Counted from the stretch's first letter, positions 45,601-53,619 are shown. The stretch: DNA of 64,000 bases from an uncultured Tenacibaculum sp. (GCF_947502995.1 NZ_CANNBW010000006.1:62001-126000), one strand, 5' to 3'. A program made the numbers and translations. The notes: generated by a model not told the origin, from the letters alone.

Positions 45601-47064
45601 AGTATTAGATGTAATGATAATCGATTAAGAAGTTTAAATGTTAGAAATGGAAATAATACAAACTTCTTTGATTTTTCTATAGATTTTACAAGAAACCCAG
45701 ATTTAACGTGTATAGAAGTTGATGATAAAGCGTATTCAGATGATGTTTGGGCGACATACAAAGATGAATCTGCAAGTTATAGTGAAGACTGTGGAGAAAC
45801 TCCAGAAGAAGTAATTTACATACCAGATGCTAATTTTAAATCAGTTTTGTTAGCAGATCCAAATATTAATACAAATGGAGATGAAGAAATTCAAATTAGT
45901 GAAGCGATAAATTACAGTGGAGAAATCGATTGTCGTGACAAAAGTATAAAAGATTTAACTGGAGTTGAAGAATTCGTTAACCTGAGTCTGTTAGATTGTA
46001 GTAACAATGAAGTAGAAAGCATAAATGTTTCAATGCTTAAAAAATTGGAAGGTTTATATGCGGCCAATAATCAACTTACAAGTTTAGATTTACGAAATGG
46101 TAACAACTACAATTTTTCAGGTGTAGATTTTATAGATAATCCGAATCTAAGATGTATTCAGGTAGATGATAAAGATTTTTCTAATGATGTTTGGTCTTCT
46201 TTAAAAGATAGCACAGCATTTTATAGTGAAAACTGTAGTGCAGATCCAGAAAATATAGTTTACATTCCAGATGAAAATTTTAAAAACTTTTTATTGAATA
46301 ATAATTTTATAAATACAAATGGAGATAATGAAATTCAATATACTGAAGCGATAGCATATAAAGCAGCTATCTTTTGTCCATCAAGATCAATTGAAGATTT
46401 AACAGGTTTAGAAGCTTTTACAGAAGCTAAAGGGGTGTTTTGTTATGATAATAATATTAGTGTTTTAGATGTTTCTAAGAATACGAAACTTACTGAATTA
46501 TGGTGTAGCGGGAATCCAATTTCTGAATTAGACCTTTCTAATAATCCATTAATTTTTGGTTTAAGGTGTCAGAACAATAAAATAACAAGTTTAGATCTTT
46601 CTAATAACCCAGAGTTAGTTTATGTAATTGCAAGAAATAATGAGTTAACAACTGTAGATCTTAAAAATGGAAATAATAGTAAATTAACAGGAGATGTGGC
46701 TTTAGAAGGAAATCCAAATTTACTATGTATTCAAGTAGATGACGTTACGGTTTCAACTCGCTCTAACTGGGTAAAAGATGATACCGCAGTTTATAGTGAA
46801 AATTGTGATGCTACATCTGGAGTTGATGAAGAATTCAGTAATGAGATTTCAATTTATCCTAATCCAGTAAAAAATAAAGTAATTGTTTCTTTAAAAAATA
46901 ATACAGAAAAGGTTCAGTTTAAAATATATACTCTTTTAGGAAATGAAGTTTTAATTACAGAAAATAAATCTATTGATGTTTCAAATCTTTCAAAAGGAAT
47001 TTATATACTAAAAATTGTAACAGAAAATAATAAAGTAGGCGTAAAAAGATTTGTAAAAAAATAA
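39613..47064 (+). CDS. Giant secreted leucine-rich-repeat protein with T9SS sorting domain
   Basis: 2,483 residues. Signal peptide 1-20 (ending VFCQ). Eleven modules, each opening with IPDxxFKxxLL, an EF-hand-like loop (for example NTNGDDEIQVSE) and a DLTGIEAF cap. Each continues with a variable number of 21-residue LRRs of the form LxxLDVSxNTxLxxLxCxxN, and closes with LTCIQVDD and a second Cys about 20-25 residues on (YSENC). Residues about 2410-2483 are a type A T9SS C-terminal domain (ISIYPNPVKNKV ... GVKRFVKK). It is therefore exported across the outer membrane and anchored or released. Likely adhesin or ligand-binding surface protein. Function beyond that is unknown. Confidence 0.93.
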   Translation: MLKNCYVFLFALMANFSVFCQNPDQIVNIPDPVFKEFLVYNHDVNGDGEIQYGEAYLFTGEIDISRRERITDLTGLEAFENITKLNCDFNDIEYLDKVLFNLKKLEVLKCSHNSRLKSLDVSKNINLKLLYCGGGYLSHLDLSKNLLLEEFALDNNKDMDWVNLKNGNNSNLRASFYTTDIGCIQQDREERYSHWQFSSSFKGTFSANCDANLHIPDPIFKTFLVGNNLINLNGDSEIQKNEAESYTGELLLDGLGISDLTGVEYFYNIRTLSCANNSISILNVDNNILLEKLNCSNNTIGYLDISKNILLKELNCENNALVFLNLKNGANSEIERGKITIAPNDLLSCVAVDNVQEFSDIHRGSLVNLNASLNEESCIGKGDFIDIPDVSFKSALLNIPEINLNGDDEIQILESKYYEGSINVNNKNIENLDGIESFRYLKELYCIGNKIKKINVEHNEYLEVLSCGNNELENLDLSKNTSLTTVYCANNKLLRLNMKNGKNGQIDARFNSFGNPNLTCIQVDSPDYVESLGWVKDSTSSFNSTCDYNDLIVSIPDPIFKNALVTDDSVNLNGDSEIQLVEAEQVSSLGVSDLGIQELTGIEDFINLKVLNCSGNELTSLDLSENRKLEYLNCSNNKLDFINIKNRNNEKLKDNDVDFSGNETYACIQVDNREYAVSEWRLKKDRGAVFSIDCVDTRLVVNIPDDEFKRILLINNEINTNNDHEIQVSEALVFAGEINTFSNGISDLTGIEAFEKITGLKCKNNNLTSLDISNNKELINLECTGNELIYINLSENLKLERLLVDDNNLQTLDISNNTELTSLDCSKNELTSINITGNLKLEELFANNNNLQTIDTSANTSLSIFSCISNEIDELNLTNNTSLLGFSCEGNNLTTLDVSNNLNLRILYCSNNELTDLDVSQNTALVELLSRSNKLESLNLKNGNNANFTNMNVTGNLDLTCIQVDSKTYSDNTWSTLKDVTAEYREDCNISSDAVVIIPDANFKDFLVSNTAINTNGDGEIQVAEAKVYSGTIDVSDSRITNLQGIEYFTEITNLNCSRNDLTELNVTQNTKLINLNCSSNDILTLDITENHVLENLNCSSNILIGLYLYKRTASGASTNNSLVSVDCSSNELSSLDISYNASLENLTCSYNKLESLDVSRNNQLKFLNCFSNKLEQISLSNNSLLEELYSGSNNLTSINVSANTSLVKLNLKKNKLQLLDVSNNLSLVSLGCDENELSSLDLSKNSKLINLDCRSNNLVTLNVKNGNNVNFEKFRAESNSELTCIQVDDVTVVTNDVIWRKDSSATFNENCGTSSEDVVYIPDANFKTYLLGNTAINTNGDDEIQVSEAKIFDGRIDCSSLNINDLTGVEAFVALKTLWCRNNQITDLDISNNVNLDGLDVSDNELTNLDVSKNTILRFLNCSENKLTDLNVSNSSIKTIDCSDNSLTNLNTNNASALEHITCYKNKLTSLDLSTNEPLYALYCFFNRLESLDLSNNPNMKYLNCSYNKTTLTSLNLANGNNTNIDTSSSITGFFDATNNDKLTCIQVDDVTYSSENWTNIDSRASFSENCNISSEDVVYIPDTNFKECLLANTAINTNNDDEIQVSEALAFTGEISCNNSDVSDATGLEAFVNVWSINMSGNNLTILNVSAHKSLQYLYCESNSIEYLFLDNNLDLVGLFCDFNRLTHLDLSKNVKLNTIFCTNNELESLNIKNGNNDYNSDGYHFTDNPNLTCIQVDDKVGADNAEFWFKDATATYSEDCGVSSSDIVYIPDTNFKSVLLADSNINANGDDEIQVSEALGYNGTIKCSSKEIVDLTGIEAFENITELDCKFNDIETINLSKNTKLEILDCSQNELRNIDVRNNTLLERLTVGDNEISILDVSNNSRLTWLSCGSSKLTSLDVSNNLELRTLLCLGNELTTLDVSKNLELEGLYCGINKLTSLNVTNNTKLRSLSFLLNEVKTIDLSKNIDLTDVDCSNNQLRGLDLSNSPELNSIRCNDNRLRSLNVRNGNNTNFFDFSIDFTRNPDLTCIEVDDKAYSDDVWATYKDESASYSEDCGETPEEVIYIPDANFKSVLLADPNINTNGDEEIQISEAINYSGEIDCRDKSIKDLTGVEEFVNLSLLDCSNNEVESINVSMLKKLEGLYAANNQLTSLDLRNGNNYNFSGVDFIDNPNLRCIQVDDKDFSNDVWSSLKDSTAFYSENCSADPENIVYIPDENFKNFLLNNNFINTNGDNEIQYTEAIAYKAAIFCPSRSIEDLTGLEAFTEAKGVFCYDNNISVLDVSKNTKLTELWCSGNPISELDLSNNPLIFGLRCQNNKITSLDLSNNPELVYVIARNNELTTVDLKNGNNSKLTGDVALEGNPNLLCIQVDDVTVSTRSNWVKDDTAVYSENCDATSGVDEEFSNEISIYPNPVKNKVIVSLKNNTEKVQFKIYTLLGNEVLITENKSIDVSNLSKGIYILKIVTENNKVGVKRFVKK
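39697..46823 (+). repeat. Eleven coding repeat modules of the LRR protein
   Basis: Module headers (codon for Ile of IPD) begin at 39697, 40255, 40771, 41275, 41719, 42604, 43576, 44356, 44929, 45820 and 46264. Module length ranges from about 148 to 324 residues because the number of LRR units varies. Modules 6-11 share a closer header (YIPDxNFK) than modules 1-4, which suggests later expansion of the C-terminal half. Repetition makes this stretch prone to recombination and assembly errors. Confidence 0.85.
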
Positions 47065-47082
47065 TTGTCTGCTACTGTAATA

Positions 47083-47122
47083 AAAAAAAAGACTAAGAGT
47101 TTATATTCTTAGTCTTTTTTTT
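47083..47122. terminator. Bidirectional terminator
   Basis: AAAGACTAAGA / TCTTAGTCTTT stem, 8-base loop, long A and T runs, between convergent genes. Confidence 0.9.
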
Positions 47123-47130
47123 GTTGTTAT

Positions 47131-48105
47131 TTAAAGTAATTTAAACCATTCGATGGCTTCTGAAATTCCGTTTTCAATTGGGTTTTGTTCAAGTTTTAAT
47201 TCTTCTTTAGCTTTTTGATTCGAATAATAATTATTCACACAAAGTGTTTGAACGTTAGTTAAGGAAATATCTGTCTTAACTTTAAAAAAACGTAATAAAT
47301 TTCCGAAGTAACCAATACCATATAATAAAAACTTAGGAATCTTTACATAAGATGATTTTTGTTCGAGTTGGAGTGTAACCTTTTTATAAAATTCCTTGTA
47401 ACTTAAGTTTTCTCCACATAAAATATAATTCTCACAATGTTTACCTAAATCTATAGCTTTAACAACGGCATTAGCGGCGTCGGTTACATTAATAAAACTT
47501 TTTCCTCCAGGAGGGTAAAAAATAATTTTTTTATTGTGTGCACTTAAAACTAATCGTCCAGAACTAGGTTTTGTGTCATAAGATCCAATCATAAAAGTTG
47601 GATTTAACGTTACAAGTTTTGTTTCAGAATTATCTTTTGCAAGTTGAAGAATCCTTTCTTGTCCTTCTAGTTTACTTTTTGCATATAATGATTTAGAAAA
47701 AGGAAAGCGAATAGATTTCTTTTCATTACCCAAATCATTCAAACTTCCAAAACCAAAACAATTGGCTGTACTTATATATATAAAGGTTTTAATATTATGC
47801 TGTAACGCTTTTTTATATAATGTCTCTGTAGCTGTCGCATTTACGTTTTTGTATACGTTATAATCTATAATGTCTTGTCCAGTAAGAGCAGCTGCATGAA
47901 TAATACAATCAATTTCAGGTAAAAGAGATTCAAAAGATTCGCTTTTGGTAATATCGCCAATATGAAGTTTTAAGTTTTCATGAGCAGGTAAAGCAAAACT
48001 TTTCTCATTTCGTAATAAACCAATAACATGATATTTTTTTTCCAGTAAAACTGCGATAATATTTGTAGCTAATAAACCATTAGCACCAGTAACTAAAACT
48101 TTCAT
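47131..48105 (-). CDS. NAD-dependent epimerase/dehydratase (extended SDR)
   Basis: 324 residues. Rossmann motif VTGANGLLATNI, DCIIHAAALTG, and the catalytic YAKSK (Tyr-x-x-x-Lys) preceded by an ISTANCFG serine. Similar to dihydroflavonol reductase/3-beta-HSD-like proteins of Bacteroidota. Substrate not predictable. Start overlaps the stop of the upstream SDR gene by one base, so both are translated from one message. Confidence 0.9.
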   Translation of the reverse strand: MKVLVTGANGLLATNIIAVLLEKKYHVIGLLRNEKSFALPAHENLKLHIGDITKSESFESLLPEIDCIIHAAALTGQDIIDYNVYKNVNATATETLYKKALQHNIKTFIYISTANCFGFGSLNDLGNEKKSIRFPFSKSLYAKSKLEGQERILQLAKDNSETKLVTLNPTFMIGSYDTKPSSGRLVLSAHNKKIIFYPPGGKSFINVTDAANAVVKAIDLGKHCENYILCGENLSYKEFYKKVTLQLEQKSSYVKIPKFLLYGIGYFGNLLRFFKVKTDISLTNVQTLCVNNYYSNQKAKEELKLEQNPIENGISEAIEWFKLL

Positions 48106-48890
48106 TAGGCTTGAATTTCTTTTCTCATGGCATTACTTAACATCTTTATTTTAGTGTTAGATGGTAAAACGCTTAAAATAAATTTACTAATTCTGTTTAA
48201 TCGACCAGGAACAACACGTCTTTTACCTTTAAACATTCTAGAAATACTCATTCTTGCAATTTCGTCAAGTTCAACTACACCAAGATTTACAAATTTACTT
48301 TGACTCTCAATTCGAGAAGTAACTTCATCATTTGTTTTCATCGGTCCAGGATACACAACAGTAACCGAAACATTTTTGTCTTTTAATTCTTCTCTAAGTC
48401 CCATAGAAAAATGATCGATAAATTTTTTAGATGCAGGGTACACCGTTTTATATCCCATCGGACTAAAAGCTGCCATACTAGAAATATTCATAATATATCC
48501 TTCTTTACTTTCGATTAAATTAGGAAGTAAAAGTTTTGTCAACATTGAAGTTGATGTTACATTCAGTTGAATAATTTTTTCAATATATTCTAAAGAAACT
48601 TCAGTAATACGTTTCGAACCACCACTTCCGGCGTTATTAATAAGGATAGATACTTTATAATTATTAGCCCATTCACCAAGCGCTATAACATTGCTTTTTT
48701 CTGTCATGTCTGCTTCAAAATAATCAACAGTAACATTAAAATCGTTAGCTATTCTTTTAGAAGTGTCACTTAAATTTTCATTAGGAAGCGCAGCTAAAAG
48801 CAGATTGAATTTTTGTTTAGCTAGTTCTTCAGCTAATGCCAAACCTAGTCCCTGACTAGCTCCCGTAATTAAAGCAAAGTTGTTTTTCAT
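48105..48890 (-). CDS. Short-chain dehydrogenase/reductase
   Basis: 261 residues, classical SDR of the DltE type. TGASQGLGLALAEELAKQ at the N-terminus, INNAGSGG, NISSMAAFSP and YPASK catalytic Tyr/Lys. The basic C-terminus has a hydrophobic patch (LNRISKFILSVLPSN) that may contact membrane. Operon partner of the extended SDR gene; two reductases acting on one lipid or isoprenoid substrate is a reasonable guess only. Confidence 0.9.
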   Translation of the reverse strand: MKNNFALITGASQGLGLALAEELAKQKFNLLLAALPNENLSDTSKRIANDFNVTVDYFEADMTEKSNVIALGEWANNYKVSILINNAGSGGSKRITEVSLEYIEKIIQLNVTSTSMLTKLLLPNLIESKEGYIMNISSMAAFSPMGYKTVYPASKKFIDHFSMGLREELKDKNVSVTVVYPGPMKTNDEVTSRIESQSKFVNLGVVELDEIARMSISRMFKGKRRVVPGRLNRISKFILSVLPSNTKIKMLSNAMRKEIQA

Positions 48891-49108
48891 TATTGGTTTT
48901 TCAGAAAAGACTATTCACATCACATTCAGTTACATTACTACTTATGATTTTTAATCATTTTTTACAAAACGTTTAGAAAATATGTGAGTATTTTTGTCTT
49001 TGGTTGATTGCAAATGTATTCTTGAAATGTTTTCGAAACAAGAAAACAACTAAGTTTAATAAATAATTAGGATACAATTTGCTGAAAATCAAAAATAGAA
49101 TAAGACAT

Positions 49109-50350
49109 ATGAAAGCAGAAATCATCACAATTGGAGATGAAATCTTAATAGGACAGATAGTAGATACAAACTCACAGTGGATAGGTAAGGAGTTAAATAA
49201 GATTGGAGTATCGGTATATCAAATTTCATCAATTCAAGATGAAAAAGAACATATATTGAATGCATTAAAAGAAGCTCAAGATAGAGTAGATATCGTCATC
49301 ATAACAGGAGGATTAGGTCCAACCAAAGATGATATTACTAAAAAAACAATAGCTGAATACTTTAATGATCATGAAATAGTAGAATATCCTGAAGTTATAG
49401 AAAACATCAAGAGATTATTTAAAAAGGTGAATCATCCTTTTAATGAAGTGCAAAAGTACCAAGCACATTTACCATCAAAAGCGACGTTGCTCCCAAATAG
49501 ATACGGAACAGCTCCAGGAATGTGGTTTTATGAAAGTGAAACTGTATTTGTTTCGTTACCAGGAGTACCTTATGAAATGAAAGGATTAATGACTCATGAA
49601 GTTTTACCTCGAATTCAAGAAAAGTTTGAATTACCACATATATTACACAAGACAATTCAAACCTATGGACAAGGAGAAAGTGTAATTGCTGAAAAAATTG
49701 AAGATTTCGAGAATAATTTACCCAATCATATAAAGTTAGCATATCTGCCATCTTTCGGAAAAGTAAGGTTACGATTAAGTGCTAAAGGAAATGATATTGA
49801 TTTTGTAACTAAAACTTTAAATGAAGAAGTAAAAAAGCTATCGGTTTTAATTTCAGATATTGTTGTTGGGCTAGATGAAGGATTAACAATTGAAAAATTA
49901 GTAGGAAATTCTTTAAAGGAAAAAAATAAAACAATTGGAACAGCAGAAAGTATGACAGGAGGTAAGATAGCCTCGTCTTTAATTTCAGTACCTGGTTCTT
50001 CAGCATATTTTAAAGGTAGTTTCGTGGTGTATTCTTCTGAATTAAAACAAAGACTATTAGATGTTCCAAAATCTATGATTGATGAATTTTCTGTCGTGAG
50101 TAAAGAAGTTGCAGAAGCAATGGCAAAATCAGCTTTAGAAAAGTTAGATACAGATTACGCAATTTCAATTACAGGTAATGCAGGCCCAACAACGGATCAT
50201 AACGACAAAGATGTAGGCGTTGTATATATAGGTATAGCTTCAAAACAACAAGTTGAAGTTCACGAATTTAATTTTGGGCAACCAAGAGAAAAAGTAATAA
50301 ATAAAACAGTAAATAAGGCTTTAGAGCTCTTATTGAAAAAGAATATGTAA
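49109..50350 (+). CDS. cinA: CinA-family protein (competence/damage-inducible, nicotinamide nucleotide amidase)
   Basis: 413 residues from the ATG at 49109 (MKAEIITIGDEILIGQIVDT, the family start); an upstream TTG at 49079 would add ten residues and is rejected. N-terminal MoCF-like domain has IITGGLGPTKDDITKK. C-terminal CinA domain (about 260-413) has GTAESMTGGKIASSLISVPGSS and ITGNAGPT. Family members hydrolyse ADP-ribose and/or deamidate NMN in pyridine nucleotide recycling. Confidence 0.95.
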   Translation: MKAEIITIGDEILIGQIVDTNSQWIGKELNKIGVSVYQISSIQDEKEHILNALKEAQDRVDIVIITGGLGPTKDDITKKTIAEYFNDHEIVEYPEVIENIKRLFKKVNHPFNEVQKYQAHLPSKATLLPNRYGTAPGMWFYESETVFVSLPGVPYEMKGLMTHEVLPRIQEKFELPHILHKTIQTYGQGESVIAEKIEDFENNLPNHIKLAYLPSFGKVRLRLSAKGNDIDFVTKTLNEEVKKLSVLISDIVVGLDEGLTIEKLVGNSLKEKNKTIGTAESMTGGKIASSLISVPGSSAYFKGSFVVYSSELKQRLLDVPKSMIDEFSVVSKEVAEAMAKSALEKLDTDYAISITGNAGPTTDHNDKDVGVVYIGIASKQQVEVHEFNFGQPREKVINKTVNKALELLLKKNM

Positions 50351-50367
50351 AATTAATGTTATATAGT

Positions 50368-50399
50368 TTGTTTTATTGAGTTTAAAATACGTATATTTG
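50368..50399 (+). promoter_or_regulatory. Promoter of the rpmB operon
   Basis: TTG at 50368-50370, 21 bases, TATATTTG at 50392-50399 followed by CACC, 38 nt before the rpmB ATG. Confidence 0.65.
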
Positions 50400-50437
50400 C
50401 ACCTCGTTTAGAAATAACAACAAAAACTGTCAAGAAG

Positions 50438-50677
50438 ATGTCTAGAGTTTGTGAATTAACAGGAAAAAAAGCGATGGTAGGTAACAATGTATCTCACGCT
50501 TTAAACAGAACAAAGAGAAAATTCAACGCTAATTTAATGACTAAGCGTTTCTATATTCCAGAAGAGGATAAATGGGTAACATTAAAAGTATCTGCTTCTG
50601 CATTAAAAAACATTAACAAAAAAGGAATTACAGCTGTAATTAAGGAAGCTAGAGAAAAAGGTTTCTTAACTAAGTAA
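50438..50677 (+). CDS. rpmB: 50S ribosomal protein L28
   Basis: 79 residues. [20 protein letters not shown] and [20 protein letters not shown] are diagnostic. First gene of the rpmB-rpmG-DUF4295 operon, which in Bacteroidota lies just before ftsY. Confidence 0.97.
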   Translation: MSRVCELTGKKAMVGNNVSHALNRTKRKFNANLMTKRFYIPEEDKWVTLKVSASALKNINKKGITAVIKEAREKGFLTK

Positions 50678-50703
50678 TTACTTCTAGATAAAGTATTAGA
50701 GAG

Positions 50704-50886
50704 ATGGCAAAAAAAGGAAACAGAGTTCAAGTTATATTAGAATGTACTGAGCATAAAGCTTCTGGTCAACCAGGAACTTCTCGTTACATCACAACTAAGA
50801 ATAAAAAGAATACTCCTGATAGAATGGAATTAAAGAAATTTAATCCAATCTTAAAGAAGATGACAGTTCACAAAGAAATAAAATAA
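50704..50886 (+). CDS. rpmG: 50S ribosomal protein L33
   Basis: 60 residues. [38 protein letters not shown] and the [10 protein letters not shown] end. It has only one Cys, so it is the zinc-free (C-minus) form. Seven bases from the next gene. Confidence 0.97.
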   Translation: MAKKGNRVQVILECTEHKASGQPGTSRYITTKNKKNTPDRMELKKFNPILKKMTVHKEIK

Positions 50887-50893
50887 GTAGGTC

Positions 50894-51046
50894 ATGGCAA
50901 AGAAATCAGTAGCAACGTTACAAACAGGTTCTAAGAGATTAACTAAGGCTATCAAAATGGTAAAGTCACCTAAATCTGGTGCTTATTCTTTTGTTGAAGC
51001 TATTATGGACCCTACACAAGTTAACGACTTTTTAGCAAAAAAGTAA
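50894..51046 (+). CDS. DUF4295 small ribosome-associated protein
   Basis: 50 residues, very basic: MAKKSVATLQTGSKRLTKA ... SFVEAIMDPTQVNDFLAKK. It sits 7 bp after rpmG in every Bacteroidota arrangement I know. I recall, without being able to check, that a DUF4295 protein was seen in the Flavobacterium johnsoniae ribosome structure and named bL38. The sequence itself supports only a short basic protein in a ribosomal operon. Confidence 0.9.
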   Translation: MAKKSVATLQTGSKRLTKAIKMVKSPKSGAYSFVEAIMDPTQVNDFLAKK

Positions 51047-51064
51047 TTCTTGTATACAGTTTAC

Positions 51065-51100
51065 AAAAAAGCTGCTTTCATTACGAAAGTAGCTTTTTTT
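51065..51100 (+). terminator. Terminator of the rpmB operon
   Basis: AAAAGCTGCTTTC / GAAAGTAGCTTTT with a 5-base loop (one G-U pair) and seven Ts. Confidence 0.85.
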
Positions 51101-51229
51101 GTATATGCTAAAAAGATGTATTTTTGAAGAAATTGTATTGGTATAAAGCAAAATAAAATGACATTTTGGCTGTATTTTAATACTGGTAGGATTTTTTACA
51201 CCAAACTATTACGATTATAACTGTTAACT

Positions 51230-52183
51230 ATGAGTTTTTTTAAAAAAATATTCTCGAAGGAGAAAAAAGAAACTTTAGACAAAGGATTAGAAAAATCTAA
51301 AGAAAGTTTTTTCTCTAAATTGTCTAAAGCGGTTGCTGGAAAATCTAAGGTAGACGATGATGTGTTGGATAATCTTGAGGAGATTTTAGTCTCTTCTGAC
51401 GTAGGTGTTAATACTACTTTAAAGATTATTGAAAGAATTGAGGAACGTGTAGCTAAAGATAAATATTTAGGAACCGAAGAATTAAATAAAATATTACGTG
51501 AAGAAATAGCAGGATTGCTTTCTGAAACGAATATTGGAGATGAAACTGATTTTACTATTCCAGAGAATAAAAAACCATATGTTTTAATGGTTGTTGGAGT
51601 AAATGGTGTAGGTAAAACTACAACTATTGGTAAGTTAGCTTCTCAGTTTAAAAAGAAAGGCTTAAAAGTTGTTTTAGGTGCGGCAGATACGTTTAGAGCA
51701 GCAGCAATAGACCAACTTCAAGTTTGGGCTGACAGAGTTGATGTTCCTATTATTCGTCAAGAAATGGGGTCGGATCCAGCTTCTGTAGCTTTTGATACTT
51801 TACAATCAGGAGTAAATCAAGATGCAGATGTTGTTATTATTGATACAGCTGGACGTTTACATAATAAAGTAAACTTAATGAATGAGCTGACGAAGATTAA
51901 ACGCGTAATGCAAAAAGTAGTAGGAGATGCTCCACACGATGTATTGTTAGTTTTAGATGGTTCAACAGGGCAAAATGCATTTGAACAAGCAAAACAGTTT
52001 ACAAAAGCAACAGAAGTAACTTCTTTGGCAGTTACTAAATTAGATGGAACAGCAAAAGGTGGAGTTGTAATTGGAATCTCAGATCAATTTCAAATTCCTG
52101 TAAAATATATTGGAGTAGGAGAAGGAATAGACGATTTACAAGTTTTTAATAAATATGAATTTGTAGATAGTTTCTTCAAATAA
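51230..52183 (+). CDS. ftsY: Signal recognition particle receptor FtsY
   Basis: 317 residues. NG domains: GVNGVGKTTTIGKLA (P-loop), DTFRAAAIDQL, DTAGRLHNK and TKLDGTAKGG. The acidic A domain is reduced to a basic/helical N-terminus (FFKKIFSKEKKE). Delivers SRP-ribosome complexes to SecYEG. Position after rpmB-rpmG-DUF4295 is conserved in Bacteroidota. Confidence 0.97.
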   Translation: MSFFKKIFSKEKKETLDKGLEKSKESFFSKLSKAVAGKSKVDDDVLDNLEEILVSSDVGVNTTLKIIERIEERVAKDKYLGTEELNKILREEIAGLLSETNIGDETDFTIPENKKPYVLMVVGVNGVGKTTTIGKLASQFKKKGLKVVLGAADTFRAAAIDQLQVWADRVDVPIIRQEMGSDPASVAFDTLQSGVNQDADVVIIDTAGRLHNKVNLMNELTKIKRVMQKVVGDAPHDVLLVLDGSTGQNAFEQAKQFTKATEVTSLAVTKLDGTAKGGVVIGISDQFQIPVKYIGVGEGIDDLQVFNKYEFVDSFFK

Positions 52184-52199
52184 TCGATATACATAAAAA

Positions 52200-52235
52200 C
52201 TAAAAAAGCTACTTTTTAAAAAGTAGCTTTTTTAG
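52200..52235. terminator. Bidirectional terminator, perfect palindrome
   Basis: CTAAAAAAGCTACTTTTT is followed directly by its exact complement. Serves ftsY and the convergent beta-lactamase-like gene. Confidence 0.9.
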
Positions 52236-52245
52236 TTTAATTATT

Positions 52246-53619
52246 TTATGTTTTTGCTGTTGTAGAAAAATAATTTAGTAGAAACGTTAGCGATAAAAAA
52301 AGTGAAATAAGAATTAAACTATATCCACTTGCAGGATCAAACTGTATAGCAGTTTTTAAATCTACTCCATTAAGTTTAGGGAAAATATTTATAAAAGTAA
52401 TACATATGATTAGTCCTAAAATTAATAATAAATTAGGTAGTATTTTTTTAGAAAACTGTATTGGAAATTTTAATCTTTTCCACTTCATAAATTGGATCAA
52501 AAAGACGAGTGCCAAAACAAAAACAATAAAAGGTAAATTTCTATAATATTTGAAAGATGATTTGTTCTTAAATTTTTGGTTTAATAGAATGCTTGCAATA
52601 CCATCAATAATTTCCGCATCAGGAGCTTGGTTAGAATTAATTAATACGACAATAGCCTTATTAATAGAAGGTAGTATATACATGCTAGATTCAAAGCTTT
52701 TATTTGTCCCGTAATGATAAAATATATCATTAACAATTCGCCATCCAAATCCATAATTAGATTTTTCATTTGCAGTAAATAATTGTTTGATAGAATTACT
52801 ATTTAAAGTAGAGTTTGTGTTATTATTATAGCTATTCATCAAGTTCCTTAGATAATTAGACATATCATTTGCTGAACTCGATATTAATCCTGACGGAATT
52901 TCTTGACGATGAAAACTCTTGTTAAATTTTATACTAGGATAGTATAAAAAATATTGATAACTATCGATCAATTTTGGAGTTATGCTAGCTGATGTGTCAT
53001 CTAAATTCAAAGGTTTAGTAATATAAGTTTCTAAACATTCTTTATAACTCTTACCAGTTGCATTTTCGATTATTAAACCTAACAATCTGTAGTTTGCATT
53101 AGAATATTTATAACGTAATTCTGAAGAATCAATTAAATCAATTTTCTTTAGTGTTTCTGTGTAATATTGAGTATAATCAAAATCACTATTGCTTTCTAAA
53201 AAAGTGTTACCTATCTCAGTACTTATTCCAGAAGTATGCTGCAGTAAATCCTTAATTGTAACCTGATCAGAAATTTTTTTGTTTTTATAAGTAAACCATT
53301 TTAAGAATTTATGTACAGGATCATTAATATTTAATACCCCTTTTTCTTCCAAAATAAGTGTAAGTAATGCTGTAAAAGATTTAGACATAGATCCAATTAA
53401 ATATCGATCTCCTTTCTTTCCATTTCCAAAGTGTTTAAGATATATTGTATTATTTTCATCCGTAATGGCTACAGCAATATTCGGAGAATTATAAAATTGC
53501 TTTTTACTTTCAATAAAATTTGTAATATCATTTTCAATATCCTTTGAAAATTCAGAAGTGACTTGAGAAAATATTGAAGTAAAAATAAAAAGTGCTTTAA
53601 GCACGAAAAGTGTTCTCAT
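52246..53619 (-). CDS. Beta-lactamase-family serine hydrolase with C-terminal membrane domain
   Basis: 457 residues with a signal peptide (ending IFSQ). Penicillin-binding/class C fold: SxxK motif Ser77-Met-Ser-Lys80 in IGSMSKSFTALL, YSN at 172-174 and a HYGTNKS third-motif segment. The last 100 residues hold three to four membrane helices. Such proteins are usually D-aminopeptidases, esterases or PBP4-like enzymes rather than true beta-lactamases. Same strand as the LytTR and SH3 lipoprotein genes, about 100 bp downstream of them. Confidence 0.88.
   Translation of the reverse strand: MRTLFVLKALFIFTSIFSQVTSEFSKDIENDITNFIESKKQFYNSPNIAVAITDENNTIYLKHFGNGKKGDRYLIGSMSKSFTALLTLILEEKGVLNINDPVHKFLKWFTYKNKKISDQVTIKDLLQHTSGISTEIGNTFLESNSDFDYTQYYTETLKKIDLIDSSELRYKYSNANYRLLGLIIENATGKSYKECLETYITKPLNLDDTSASITPKLIDSYQYFLYYPSIKFNKSFHRQEIPSGLISSSANDMSNYLRNLMNSYNNNTNSTLNSNSIKQLFTANEKSNYGFGWRIVNDIFYHYGTNKSFESSMYILPSINKAIVVLINSNQAPDAEIIDGIASILLNQKFKNKSSFKYYRNLPFIVFVLALVFLIQFMKWKRLKFPIQFSKKILPNLLLILGLIICITFINIFPKLNGVDLKTAIQFDPASGYSLILISLFLSLTFLLNYFSTTAKT

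Noticed and set aside
39697..46823. CRISPR array or tandem DNA repeat
   Set aside because: The repetition is protein-coding, imperfect at DNA level and has variable unit length, as expected for LRR modules.
52246..53619. True beta-lactamase
   Set aside because: SxxK and YSN motifs are shared by esterases and peptidases, and the added membrane domain is not found in class C beta-lactamases.
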